From: Chamaecrista fasciculata
Taxonomy: Eukaryota; Streptophyta; Magnoliopsida; Fabales; Fabaceae
Assembly (NCBI GenBank): GCA_003254925.1
Contig: QANZ01030783.1
Coordinates: 121,452 to 185,451 of the forward strand
Direction: 5' to 3'
Length of the DNA stretch: 64,000 nt
The notes beneath the pieces were generated by a model. That model was not told where the DNA came from, did no database searches, and saw only the letters and a program-made list of their open reading frames with translations. The position numbers and the translations under genes were made by a program. Shown here piece by piece: positions 34,621 to 46,612 of this stretch; position 1 is the first letter of the stretch; each line of letters opens with the position of its first letter.

Positions 34621-37086
34621 TATTTCTGCTTAATTTGGTGAGAAAGAAGCTTGTATACGAATTAGTGCCACTATTACCACTTTGTTTGGTGAGAAAGAAG
34701 CTAAGTTTATCATATTTTAGGCTTAATTGCTTTTCTAATCAACCAAAATCTCTATATTTCTTCTTCGCCCCCACTTTACCTCTTTCTTGTGATTTCTGGT
34801 TTGAAATGTCATAATTTTTTTTAGATTACTTTTCTATGCGACTCTCTAATTTATTCAAATATCATGCCCACTTTAACATCTTTAAACTGATCTAGAGTGA
34901 ACCAAGGCTAAGGCCAATGTTGTGTAATTCATCTTTGAAATCTTGAATTATATTTTAAAAATACATCTCATAATTCTCATAACCAATCTCAACATCTTAA
35001 GAATATTAGTCCGTAAGTCTCCTGAAATTTAAAAAGTATGCATACGTAATTTTAATTTTTTTCATATAAATTTTCACTTCATTTGAACTTCATAAATATT
35101 TATTGATATATATTAATAAGTTCGCTATTTAATTTAAAGTAAAAGTATTTTCGATGATGTTTGTTTCAATTATACCTTTATTTTTCTATCGTTAAAAGTG
35201 ACGTGTTAATCGCTGAAAAATATTTCTAACTCTACTTAGTTCGTTTTGATTCGATGAGTTGGCATTTTCTTAATTTTTTCCCCTTTTTTCCCATTCCATC
35301 AGTTCATCTCTCAAAAAAAAATGCAAAGAACCCGCCATGAATAATTTATAATACCTCTAATTAAAAAGAGTATTTATGTCTATCAAGAAAAAATTAGTTA
35401 ATCTACATCATTATATATGTCTGGGGCTTTTATGGTCGGTCAAAATTAATTTAATTAAAAATTATAAAAAACAAAAAAAATAAACATGTAAACATATAAT
35501 AGGAGAGAGAAAGTCATGTGGACATATAATGGAAGAGAGAAGTAATGAATGAAATTAAGCACCTGTTTGATATTGTTCTCTCAGAACAATTTTTTGTTTT
35601 TAAAAACAAAAAATATACATAATATTTTGTTTTCAAAACCAAAAAACTATTTTAAAAAACAAAATCAAACACGCCATAAACTTCTCACAACTTTAAATTA
35701 AAAAACTTACCATAAAAATGTTTAAAAATTAAATTTTATTATAAAATGTGATAAAACAAATTTTATATTTTAAATTTATAATACTTATTAAATTTAAATT
35801 AATATTTGCACGCCCGTCAGAGCATGTAAAGCACACTAGTATTTTAATATGATTGTTTCCAACACAATCAAATTATTAAAATTCGCTAATGAGTACTCTA
35901 AAAGTATAACTGAAGTTGATCTCCTACTATAGGAGTGCTAATAATACTTTTACCTTAATTCAAAGAAGATTATTTTTGGACTAAATATTTTAGTCTATCT
36001 AACTTTAAATTACATTGAGGAAAATACCGTATAATTATACCAAAAAAATGACTAACACATGTTTATGTTCATAATTCTATATAAACCCATTCTATCTTAC
36101 ACCTATATATATATATTTTTTTTTTGTAAAAAGATTAGTATTTTCTTTTTCAATTTAACTGTATTATTCCTTGCTTTTAAAAGCAATGATGTTCAAGTAC
36201 ATTGTCCAAAATAAGGACATATATTTTAGGGAGAAATTGAACTAAAACCTATCATTTTGTTAAAAAAAAAAATACTCTATTCTATTAGACTCAAGCTTTC
36301 GTTAATTGATTTTAACAGTTTATTAGAAAGTTCTTTAATAGAAATAATAAATATATATTGTTTTATTGCATAATTGTTGGTCGTTTAATTACTGATGTTT
36401 GGTGCAAAAATATAATTTAAACAAATCTTATTCAAAATATTCCACGAGTTCTTTAATAGAATACTATTTCGTCTAACAATTAAAAATTTCAATATTCTAA
36501 AAATTACAACTCCTCGTAAATAGTTTTCATAGTTAATTAATGTGTTAGTCCTTATAATTTACATCAATTTTCAATGAAATCACAAAAAAAAATTATTTTT
36601 ATAATTAGATCCTTATGTTTTTATTTTATTTGTAATAAAAACCCTGTTGTTAACACAGTAACATAAATTTGTCTGCTAACAACTTACGTGCCAAATCAAA
36701 ATAATAATTAATTGTATTTATTTAATATTTAATTAGAATTCAAATAAAGAAAATTTTATTAAGTTTTGTATTAAATTTAATCAACAAAAAATATGAATTT
36801 TCATACAATAATATATAAACTTTGCATTAACTTTTAATTTTCAGAAGACGGGAACTTACTTGAGAACAATTTAAAAATGTTTGTGTTGACCTCAATTTAA
36901 AGAAGATACAATTTTTTTTTAAAGTAAGATATTGTACGTGAAGTTTTGTTGATTGAAATGCTTATTATTAGATATTAAATAATTTCAATCATATTTTTAT
37001 TGTCACGTTAATTGTTAGAAGATAAAATTTTATCTGTTATTTAGCCATAGGATTTTGACAAATTAAATGAAAGTATAGGAACGCAG

Positions 37087-37127
37087 TCACTCAACTATTC
37101 AGGCAAAAAAAAAAATCACTCAACTAT
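37087..37127 (+). mobile_element. Micro-insertion: tcaggc + poly(A), 12-bp target duplication
   Basis: The perfect repeat tcactcaactat (37087-37098, 37116-37127) flanks the 17-bp insert tcaggcaaaaaaaaaaa. Interpreted as an extreme 5'-truncated retroposon. Confidence 0.75.
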
Positions 37128-38342
37128 ACAAATTTTAAATACAAGGACTTAATTGAAAAATTAAATGATGTAGATTGTAGGGACCAATAGATTAATTAAA
37201 CACACTTTAATAAAGAGAAACAAAATGCAAACATTTCCATGACTAACTGAGAAAAAAAGGACAAAACTTGTATACGTGGGTGTGTGAGAAAACTCATGAA
37301 AATTAAGTAAATGTCATTCAAATTAAAACTACGAAATCATAAATGTTAGAGATATATATTATATACATATAGGTAGAATCTCTAATCAAAGAAATATTAT
37401 GGGTATACGTAGAATCGTTTGTTGATTTTAAGTAAGTGTATCTAGTATGATTTGCATTATTATTTTGACCATGGCTATTAAGGTGACGTGTTTTACATTA
37501 TTATCTAATCCAATACTAATTAAATATACTTTTAGATGTAGAATTTTCTTAAAACTTAGATTTGGAATTAAAATAAAGAATGAATTTACATGAAAGTGGG
37601 GCCAGCTGTGAGCTGTGACTTTTTTGCAATCATATATAGAGGCTTAGTTGGGTTTACTTGGTACATTAACATTGTTTCATGACAAGTCTATTTAATTAAT
37701 AATTATTATTATCATGTTCTAATAATAAGCAAAATCGGTCTTAAATAATTTCAAAAGTTTATTTGTTTATTTAACATATAAAATGTTTGATTAGCCACGT
37801 ACACACAAGAACCTGCGGGTTTTGCTTTATTTTTCATATATATGAATATAAAAATGTTAATGAATTGTTTTTTTTTTCAAAGGAAAAGTAGAGAAAAGTT
37901 ATAACTTTTCATATTTAATTTCTGTACTAAATGTAAAATTAAATTGAAACTTGAAAAACAACAAATTATATATAATTAAAAATGGAAAATGATACCTTGG
38001 TGGCTAAATTGGGACGAGTTAATTTGGGAGCTGATTACGTTTTTATGCGTTGTGTTGTGCATTGTACTAACGTGTGCAAAATAATACAATTTGTCTATGA
38101 TTTAATAATATATTGTTTTAATTATTTATACATTGAATTAATGCCACACCACCCGAAAAAAAAAGGTATCGTGTTCTATGAAAAACATGTCCATAATTAG
38201 TTTCCATATTTATATATAAAAAAAACGATTGGTCACTTGCATACAACAACCTGTTCTTACTTTATTGTTTTTTTTTCTTTAATTTGACATTTTTTCTTTT
38301 GTATACATTTGCCAATAATGGGGTAACTTTTTATAAAAAAAT

Positions 38343-38389
38343 CAAAAGAATTATTATTATTTTTTGACCTGAACAAAAGAATTATTATT
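38343..38389 (-). mobile_element. Micro-insertion (minus orientation), 16-bp target duplication
   Basis: The perfect repeat caaaagaattattatt (38343-38358, 38374-38389) flanks attttttgacctgaa. On the minus strand the insert reads ttcaggtcaaaaaat, i.e. a short head and an A-run. Confidence 0.7.
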
Positions 38390-39400
38390 GAAGAGCTATA
38401 ACTTTTCATCTTTTTTCATATCACTCTGTTTTGCATCGTAAGTTATATTTATTTTCGTACTAATTATAACATTAAATTAAAAGACAACAAATATATTGTA
38501 GTATCTCAATGAATTTAGTATTCACTAAAGCATATATTAACCTTGTTTTATTTTTCGAAAAAAATAAGTATCTAATTTTTAATGCAAATTATGTTTTTTT
38601 TTCTGTTATTCAGATGTTAATATATAATTTTTAAGCAAAAGTATCACAAAAATAAATATAAAGTCAATAATATAGAGGTAAAAAAGTGACAGTGAAGCAA
38701 AAAGAAAAAGGATGCGCTTTTTCTAATTGTCTCCTAACAAAAAGAAAATAAATTAAGAGATGAAAATAAAGAGAAAAACAATTCATTCATTTTATTTTTT
38801 TCATGAAATTAAAGAGGTCACTTTTGAGTTTTGATTGTGACAATAGAGTCAAGACCGTCGTTTTCTCAAACTGGGCTGTCGTATTGTGTGCATCAGAAAA
38901 ACGACATTGAGGGGAGCACGTTCACCACCCCGTTTGGCTGGTTTCAAATTTCAATGGCTACAATTTGTCTTTACTCCCAATACAAAGAAATGGTAAATTT
39001 TGGTTTTCGTCATAATTGTGACTTATAGTTTATAAAATTATTAATAAACATAAATTAATGTTTTCCATAGTTTATCTACAGATCTAGTATGAATGTTAGT
39101 CATATGAAGTGCGAGAGAAAATTTCTATTTTACGCATATAGTTAAATCAAAATGCCATTTTCATTTGTACTATTAACAAAATTTTAATCGAGTTTTTCTT
39201 CATCACTTATGTTTGTAAATTGTCAGATTTGAAAGGAGGAATTTGGGCAACTCCTCTCATAATTTTCATCTTCTTTCTTATTATTTATTTGAAGTAAAAA
39301 GAATCTTCAATTCCCTCAACTTGGCTAGTGATGCCGTCTTTATATTTTTTGTTTTATCATTTCTGAAATATTTGTTTCAATGCTACATTAATTTAAATTG

Positions 39401-39894
39401 GCAAAAGTATTAATTTCGTCCCCAAACTTTACACCAACTCTCAATTTCGTCCCTAAACTTTTTTTGCTGTCAACTTCGTCCCCAAACTTTACACAAGCTG
39501 TCAATTTCATCCCTAATCTTTTTTTGTTGTCAATTTCGTCCCTAAACTTTACATCAACTGTCAATGTTGTCCTCAATCTTTCACATTTTCGTTAATTTTA
39601 TCCTTTGACTGACTTCTTTTAATAAATTAACGACAGACTGCATCCTGTTTTTTAATCTAAGTTAGGATTTGAGTCTTTTTCTATCAATTTTACATTATAT
39701 ATCGTTAGCCACGTAGGTTTTGTCGTCAATATTTAGCTAAAGTAAGAGCAAAGGATAAAATTGACCAAAATGTGAAAGATTAGGGACGAAATTGACAGCA
39801 AAAAAATATTGGGGACGAAATTGACAACAAAGAAAGATTGGGAATGAAATTGAGAGTTAATGTAAAGTTTGGGGACAAATTGAATACTTTTGCC
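39401..39894. mobile_element. Mutator-type MITE, copy 1 (494 bp)
   Basis: Inverted ends ggcaaaagtattaatttcgt and its complement are flanked by a perfect 9-bp TSD atttaaatt (39392-39400, 39895-39903). The subterminal region repeats 'tttcgtccccaaactttaca' motifs. No coding capacity. It is the same family as 40734-41231. Confidence 0.88.
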
Positions 39895-39906
39895 ATTTAA
39901 ATTTAA

Positions 39907-40335
39907 GATAAATTACACTTTGATACCCTTTAGTTTGGTCCTATTTCACTTTGGTACTCTGTGGTTTGAAACCTGACACTTTAGTACCTTGTGGTATTCT
40001 CCATTAACACTTTGGTACCCTTGGGAGCTATTTTGTAATTTTAACCATAACAAATTTTGCAAAAATTACATATTGACTCCAAAATATTTTTAAAGTTTTC
40101 ATTTTAGTCCCTAGATAATATGAATTTAGGGACCTATTTGTAATTTTATAAAAAAAAATTTGGGTCAATATGTAATTTTTGTAAAATTTGTTATGGTTAA
40201 AATTACAAAATAGCTCCCAAGGGTACCAAAGTGTTAATGGAGAAAACCACATGGTACCAAAGTGTCAGGTTTCAAACCACAAGGTACCAAAGTGAAATAG
40301 AATCAAACTATAGGGTACCAAAGTGTAATTTACCC
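39907..40335. mobile_element. Mutator-type MITE, second family (429 bp)
   Basis: The inverted ends gataaattacactttg and caaagtgtaatttaccc are flanked by a 10-bp match ttaaatttaa (39897-39906, 40336-40345). This overlaps the target duplication of the preceding MITE, so the two inserted side by side. The arms contain 'tggtaccctt' motifs like those in the TIRs of the 21587-23556 element. Confidence 0.85.
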
Positions 40336-40733
40336 TTAAATTTAAATATCTATTTCAAAAAAACTTTTAAATATCTTTTTATCTATTTGATAAAGGAGTT
40401 TATCATGATATTTATATTTGTGAAAAATATTGTTTTTTTGACATACATAAAGTAAATTAGTAATCCGATTATTAGCAACACTAAGATCATCTGTGATGAT
40501 TTTTATCTTGAGTTCATCTTATAACTAAGATAATACACTCATATTTAGTTGGTTGCAACAAGGGGCAAGCCCCTTGTTATGGTGTGGCCTGGGGCAATGA
40601 CCATGACACGACTAATGGTCATATAACGTCATGATCCAATATTCCGAGATTCTTTAGATTATAGCCTCATGTATCTCGGGCTTTCGATACATCCATAAAC
40701 ACTAACCTTTCTCAAGATCCTTGTTTATAAATA

Positions 40734-41231
40734 TGTAAAAGTACTAATTTCGTCTCCAAGCTTTACACCAACTGTCAATTTTGTCTCTAAACTTTTTTTG
40801 TTGTCAACTTCGTCCCCAAACTTTACACCAACTGTCAGTTTCATCCCCAATCTTTTTTGTTGTCAATTTCGTCCCCAAACTTTACATCAACTATCAATTT
40901 CATCCATAATCTTTCACATTTTCGTCAATTTTATCATTTGACTAACTTCTTTTAATAAATTAACGACAGACTACATCCTGTTTTTGAATCTAAGTTAGGA
41001 TTTGAGTTTCTTTTTCTATCAATTTTACATTATATATCGTTAGCCATATAGATTTTGTCGTCAATATTTGGCTAAAGGAAGAGCAAAGGATAAAATTGAC
41101 CAAAATGTGAAAGATTAGGGACGAAATTGACAGCAAAAAAATATTGGGGACGGAATTGACAACATGTGTAAAGTTTGGGGACGAAATTGACAGCAGGTGT
41201 AAAGTTTGGGGACGAAATGGATACTTTTGCC
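40734..41231. mobile_element. Mutator-type MITE, copy 2 (498 bp)
   Basis: Ends tgtaaaagtactaatttcgt and ggatacttttgcc are inverted repeats of the 39401-39894 family. The flanks share tttataaata (40724-40733, 41232-41241). The left outermost bases have drifted from ggcaaaag. Confidence 0.82.
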
Positions 41232-41264
41232 TTTATAAATATTTCTTCAAACACCCTAATCTAA

Positions 41265-41314
41265 ATTAACTACTTCTTCTTCTGGCCAAAAAAAAAAAAT
41301 TAACTACTTCTTCT
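41265..41314 (+). mobile_element. Micro-insertion: tctggcc + poly(A), 16-bp target duplication
   Basis: The perfect repeat attaactacttcttct (41265-41280, 41299-41314) flanks tctggccaaaaaaaaaaa. It lies just beyond a Mutator-type MITE. Confidence 0.8.
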
Positions 41315-41814
41315 CTTGTTTTTTTGTAATCTCTCTTATCACCTTACTAAGCTTGACTGTCCAAATGATTTTTAGAGCCAACCCTTGTAAAATTATTTGC
41401 AAGTATCGTCAACAATCATCTCACTCGCTTAAGCACCCTCCCAAGTAATTAAGACAATGGTCAATCCTTAATTTTGTTTATTATTATTCCTCAGTATTAT
41501 TAAATTTGAGTAATTTTTATTTTAACTTTTATATTAATATGATGTAGTAAGACTTTATGCTTTCATCAAAATAAATTAAAATGTTTTAGATTTGGGTGTG
41601 TCTGATTGTGTTAAGAACTGCAGAAGAAGAAAGCAAATGGAACAGACAGACAGATGAATTGGTGAATGAAAGTGTATCAGATCCCAAAAGAGTCAGGAAA
41701 TATACAACCACGAGTTCCCTTTTCGAGTCAGGGAATATGACTCCAAAATACAATCAAATTCTTCTATGAACAATCAAAAGCAATTGAGCCCAATGCAGTC
41801 AAGATCGAGATCTT

Positions 41815-42590
41815 ACTCAAGATCGGAAGGAGCATGAGAAAGATCGAATCGTAAGATCGAATCGAGGATCGTAAGATCCTATGAATTTCCTAAAAAAATA
41901 TTATATAAATCATATAAACAATTACTAATATCTATTTATGTGTATATATATATATAAATGCTCATAAGTCATAAATTCATCTTATAACTTATGAGTATGT
42001 ATATATAAATATATATAATAAGCAACAACATCTCCCATTTCTAACAAAAAGCTAACAAAAGTTCAGTCAAACGCTAACAAAAACAAAGCAACAACATCTT
42101 CATACCTGAAAAAATAAAAATAAAAAGACAACAAACTTAATTATAAGTAGTGAATTAGTGATTGAAATCTAAAAAGAAAAAAAAANNNNNNNNNNNNNNN
42201 NNNNNNNNNNNNNNNNNNNNNNNNNNNNNNNNNNNNNNNNNNNNNNNNNNNNNNNNNNNNNNNNNNNNNNNNNNNNNNNNNNNNNNNNNNNNNNNNNNNN
42301 NNNNNNNNNNNNNNNNNNNNNNNNNNNNNNNNNNNNNNNNNNNNNNNNNNNATTGTTTAAAGTGTTTTTGGGACCTTTTTGAAAGTTTTTAATTGTTTTT
42401 GGGTCTTTTTTTTTTAAAAAAAAAGCTTTAAAAAAAATTTACAAGATCGGTAAGATCGTACGATCTTACCGATCTTACGATTTAAATCTAGATCTTACTC
42501 AGATCTTGGTCAAAACCGATCCTGCATCCGATTTAACTAGAATTGGCCTTGCAAGATCGTACGATCTTACGATTTAAATCTAGATCTTGA
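41815..42590. mobile_element. Fold-back element rich in gatcgtaagatc motifs, nested in the solo LTR
   Basis: Left end cagtcaagatcgagatctta and right end ...tctagatcttgactg are inverted repeats. The flanks share attgagcc.aat (near 41798-41809 and 42598-42608), a likely target duplication. The right half has repeated gatcgtaagatcg/cgatcttacgatc palindromes. The gap 42186-42351 falls in the middle, probably because the hairpin could not be assembled. Confidence 0.65.
42186..42351. other. Assembly gap (166 N)
   Basis: A run of N. The open frame that spans it is an artefact. Confidence 0.99.
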
Positions 42591-42969
42591 CTGCCTTGAT
42601 TGAGCCAATATAAAGCAAAATGATAAGCCTAACCCAAAAGATGCCCAACAACTATTATTCCTAAATCCTAACAGATTGCCAGCTAACCCAACCAAAAGGC
42701 AAGAAGAGCATTTGACATGAGGATTCCTTGCATTCCCAGCCACATCATCATCTTGAATAGCCGCTGCGGCATCCACACATCAAGGTGACTCACCCATTGC
42801 CACCCATTGTCACGTCATTCCTATCAGATTGTCTAATAAGCTACTTTAAATAATAAATATTGATATAATGTTATATTTATATCAGTTATATGTACAATGA
42901 GAAGACCTTCTATTGAATTTTTACCAATTGAGTGAAGTTATTTTATTTGGTAACGTATTTTTTTTTGGC

Positions 42970-43012
42970 CTGAAAAGTAACTTTTTTTTTTTGGCCAGAC
43001 TGAAAAGTAACG
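42970..43012 (-). mobile_element. Micro-insertion: poly(T) + ggccaga, 12-bp target duplication
   Basis: The perfect repeat ctgaaaagtaac (42970-42981, 43001-43012) flanks 12 T followed by ggccaga. On the minus strand the insert reads tctggcc plus poly(A), the same head as the one at 41281. A second T-run plus ggcc directly to the left (42957-42970), between two gtaacg copies, suggests an older insertion at the same spot. Confidence 0.78.
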
Positions 43013-43688
43013 TTTACTTATGAATAAAACAAACAATGGTTAATTTCGTCCCTTCGTGGACATCCCATAATAATGTTTATTTTGATCTTATAGAGTTATT
43101 TTGATTTTAACCTAACAAGTAATGTACTTATAATTATCACATTTATATAAACTTTCTACAAGTTTCTAAAACTAAACACGTTCACTCCATCTTTTTGTGC
43201 TAGCCAATAACTTAATATATCATTTCTCATTTGACACGTATAATGTCTAAAGTTCATTATCATCATCATCAAAATTTTCATCTGGAAAGGCGAAAACATA
43301 TTATTTAGCATTTGAAATTATATCGAGTAAATTAATTAATTTTTAAATAATTAAAATATATGATTAGATTCTTAAAGTATTTTAATTGTTAATGATTTAG
43401 TTCTTAGTGACAATTTAATTCTTTACTTTGAACTGATTTTATATTTTTTAATACCTAAATTTATATTAAACTAGTACTTTTTGGTCCCTGAGTATTTTTT
43501 ATCTTTAAATTTGATTTAGAGACTAAATCATCGATAATTGTAATAATTCAGAGACTAAATTATATATTTTAATAATTCAAAAAGTAATTTATTAATTCTA
43601 TACAAATTTAAAAATCAAATAATAAATTTTCTCTTCCACAAATCATAAAGTTAAGTTAAGGAGTTGAGCTTCAACGTTATTATATCAA
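43013..43688. other. AT-rich intergenic stretch
   Basis: No gene seen. It contains 'ggtccctgag...ttagagactaaat' phrases typical of decayed MITE arms. Confidence 0.5.
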
Positions 43689-43699
43689 TACAACTAAAA

Positions 43700-44767
43700 A
43701 TATATATCCTTAGTCTCCACAAACCTTCCCACGCAGTGCTCACTTGGGTTGCTGTTGTTTCAGCGACGGTGACCTCCTTTGTTCTTCATTTCAGCAGTGT
43801 TCAAAACCCCTCCCTAGGGATGATCATGGGTAGGGTATGGGTAGGATACTATGATACTCGGATCCGGACCCGTGTGTAAGCGGGTATCAAAATCAATCCC
43901 CATACCCGCTGGGAAGTCTAATCCCCAAACTCAACAAAATTTTAAAATAAACTATTTTTTGTTAATATAAAATTTATATTCATCCAACTTTTTACATCTA
44001 TAACTACTAAAAATAAAAAAAATAAATCATAAATACGAATGCATTAATAAAATATTTCAATATTTATAAAAATATAAATATGTTTTTGATAAAAGGTGTT
44101 AAAATATTATATTATATATATATATATATATAAATATATTTATTATTACTAATGGGTATATGGGTAAGGTACCACTATACCTGGACCCGAACCCATTAGG
44201 GATGGGTCCGGGTCTAGACCCATACCCATAAGGTAAATTTAAGGGTCCCCATTGGGTATGTGTATTTTGATCATCCTTACCCCTTCCCGTGAGGGTCCCT
44301 CTCTCTCTTTATGAGAATGTTACTTTGTTTCTAAGTTTTGTGGCGGCGGCTTCTGGATCATGGATCCCACAGCGTCGATCTGGTCTGCCTTTCTCTGCGG
44401 CGGCGACTTCGGACTAAGCATTCCACTGCGGCTTTTCTGGTTTGGTTCTGGTTTTTGGATGCTCGGCCCTTCTATATTTTAGATGACATTATTTATGTTT
44501 CCAGTTCTTTAGATGGTTGTAGTTTTATTTGAATCCCTAGATCCGATAACTTGGCATGCAGGTGATTATCTTGCCAATTTGTCTGACACGAAGATGAGTC
44601 CTCTTGGATGGATTGCAAACCCTCCACCTTCGTCAGTTAATATCTTATCTACTAGTGTTGTTGTTTATACTAGGGATGGGCTGAATAATTTTACTTTGAT
44701 TTCGTTTGTACTATACTTGTCTTTATCTTGTTTTTGAATGAATTATGCTTCTGGCAAAAAAAAAAAA
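43700..44767 (+). mobile_element. Poly(A)-tailed LINE-like retroposed insert
   Basis: The direct repeat tacaactaaaa (43689-43699 and 44768-44778) flanks a segment ending gcttctggc plus about 12 A. The segment lacks introns or a long frame. Its last part (tgtctttatcttgtttttga...) resembles a plant LINE 3' region. A hAT-type MITE (43815-44279) is nested inside, so the retroposed part is about 600 bp. The alternative is a processed pseudogene of an unrecognised transcript. Confidence 0.7.
43815..44279. mobile_element. hAT-type MITE (465 bp)
   Basis: Inverted ends TAGGGATGATCA and TGATCATCCTTA (one mismatch) are flanked by 8-bp repeats cccctccc/ccccttcc (43807-43814, 44280-44287; one mismatch). 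The subterminal gggtatgggta/tacccatac motifs repeat. It is nested in the LINE-like insert. Confidence 0.82.
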
Positions 44768-44778
44768 TACAACTAAAA

Positions 44779-45086
44779 CAAAATCATGTAATCAAAATCT
44801 TATGCTAAAATACATAAATTTGTATAATCTTTATTTAGTGTGTAGAAAACCCTTTAAATTTAATAAATCAATAAAATATCATCTAAATTTTTCATTTTAT
44901 GTACAAGATTTATTTTGTTAATTATTTAAACATTTTTTTTTCTAAAATATTCTTACTCTTACATTCTTGCTGATCTGATTTCCTGTTTAATGGGCTAAAT
45001 TTTTTTGGGCTTAGTAATGGGCCTGGCAGACTATACGGACATGGGCCTTCAGCATCGCTGGCTTGACATTTTGTTGTTTTTTTTCC
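44779..45086. other. AT-rich intergenic stretch
   Basis: Nothing recognised. Confidence 0.5.
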
Positions 45087-46175
45087 CAAAGTACACTTTT
45101 GGTCATATAACTTTTGCTCAAGTTTCAATTTGGTCTCACAACTTTTTTTATTGCACTTTTGGTTCATATCTTTTGCTCAAATTGCAGATTTAATCCCACA
45201 TTGCACTTTTGGTCCCATATCATTGCGTCAGGTTGCAGAATTGGTTCGATCTCTTTATGTCAGATGCATAATTAATCTCATAACTTTGCATCAAATGAGA
45301 CTGACGGTTAGGGATGACAATTCTTTAGGGTATTTAGGGTACTCGTCCATATCTTTCTGAAAAAATTATCCAGTACCTGACGGATACCAGATATCGATAG
45401 GATACGGATAGTGAAAATTAAATATTTTTCGGATATTGAATGAATACGGATATTACCTTCAGATACCCTATATCCGTCCGAAATGAACGAATAGTTAGGG
45501 TACCCGATATCCGACACCCTATTACTTATTTAATTTTTATATTTTACATTCAATTTAATATCTTATATATAATTATTTAAGCTTATTTAATTATATTCAT
45601 ATTTTTTATATATAATATTTTTAGTTACTTTATATTTAATTGTTTTGTTTTAAAAAGGAAATTTAAAATATAAATAAATCATAATTTTATTTATTTATTT
45701 TAGTTAGTGAGTATTGGATATCGGGTACTCGATATATTCAATTGATAAAATAGGATACCCTATCCTATATTTATACTTTTTTAGATATTTCAGGTACCCG
45801 TGAGATACCGAATATCAGATAGGATACGAATATGAATATTAATTTATCGGATACGGATAAGGTAAAAATATTGAATAGGGTGAACATATATGGATATTAA
45901 TTTATCGGATACGGATAAGGTAAAAATATTGAATAGGGTGAACGGATATGGATACGGATAGTAACAAAACCACCAGATACCCTATCTGTTGCCATCCCTA
46001 TTGACATGAAAACGTTTTGTAAAGATATCAACTTGACCAATAGATATGAGACTAAAAGTGATACGAGACCAAATCTGTAGCGTTTTGCAAAGATATGGGA
46101 TTAAAAGTGCAACAAAAATGTTATGAGACCAAATTGAGACTTGAGCAAAAGTTACGGGACCAAAAGTGTACTTTG
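45087..46175. mobile_element. Inverted-repeat element upstream of phosphoserine phosphatase, interrupted by a second MITE
   Basis: The left end caaagtacacttttggtc and the right end gaccaaaagtgtactttg are exact complements, and the match continues for about 60 bp (tcaagtttcaatttggtctc / gagaccaaattgagacttga). No target duplication could be fixed. The element ends about 440 bp before the phosphatase ATG, so it could shape that promoter. Confidence 0.75.
45309..46000. mobile_element. hAT-like MITE (692 bp) nested in the preceding element
   Basis: Ends TAGGGATGACAA and TTGCCATCCCTA are near-complementary. The subterminal region is full of ggatacggata/tatccgtatcc motifs. The flanking octamers match poorly (ctgacggt/ttgacatg). 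A direct duplication of about 57 bp lies near its right end (about 45832-45950). Confidence 0.65.
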
Positions 46176-46612
46176 ACCTTGTGTTTTTAATTTTTTATTT
46201 TGTTATTTTTAAAGTTTTGTTTTCTTTTTCCAATTTTAGTGCCAAACGCCTAAAACGACGGACTTCAGCAGTTGGAAAAATCAAGTGTTGGTTGTAAAGC
46301 TTGGTGGTACACGGACGTTAAGATTCACCAACCTTCGCGCGAGTGATTTTGTGTGTAAAGTGATTCCGAGCTCTTCGTTCATTTGTAAAGTTCACAGGTT
46401 TTTTCCTTCTATCCTTCAAGATCTAAATCTACAATGCCTTGTTAATTTTTTTTTTTTTTTCATTTCCGGGATTGCTTCACTTTACTATCGTTTGTTAAGT
46501 TTCTGCTTGGAATTTACTCGTTTCCACATTAAGATTTTTGTTTTAGATAATAGTGGTTTCATCGATTGTTTTGTAGAATTTAGGATCTCTCGGGTTTGGA
46601 ACGGAGGATTTC

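Larger units (their letters stand above)
34621..39391. other. Long AT-rich intergenic region
   Basis: No gene recognised. A weak Harbinger-like inverted pair is visible near 35565-35680 (cacctgtttgatattgtt ... aacaaaatcaaacacgcc), and two poly(A) micro-insertions lie at 37087 and 38343. The short frames 37982-38200 and 38831-39028 have no coding texture I can support. Confidence 0.55.
41609..42673 (+). mobile_element. Apparent solo LTR with nested fold-back element and assembly gap
   Basis: The ends TGTTAAGAAC... and ...ATCCTAACA form the short TG/CA inverted ends of an LTR and are flanked by a perfect 5-bp duplication gattg (41604-41608, 42674-42678). No gag-pol lies inside. The interior is broken by a fold-back element (about 41815-42590) and by Ns. 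After removing it, about 290 bp of LTR remain. Orientation is not certain. Confidence 0.65.

Noticed and set aside
42162-42392. 76-codon frame made mostly of X
   Set aside because: It reads through the assembly gap.
42567-42776. Minus-strand frame (DAAAAIQDDDVAGNARNPHV...)
   Set aside because: Most of it lies within the apparent solo LTR and fold-back element; no protein family recognised.
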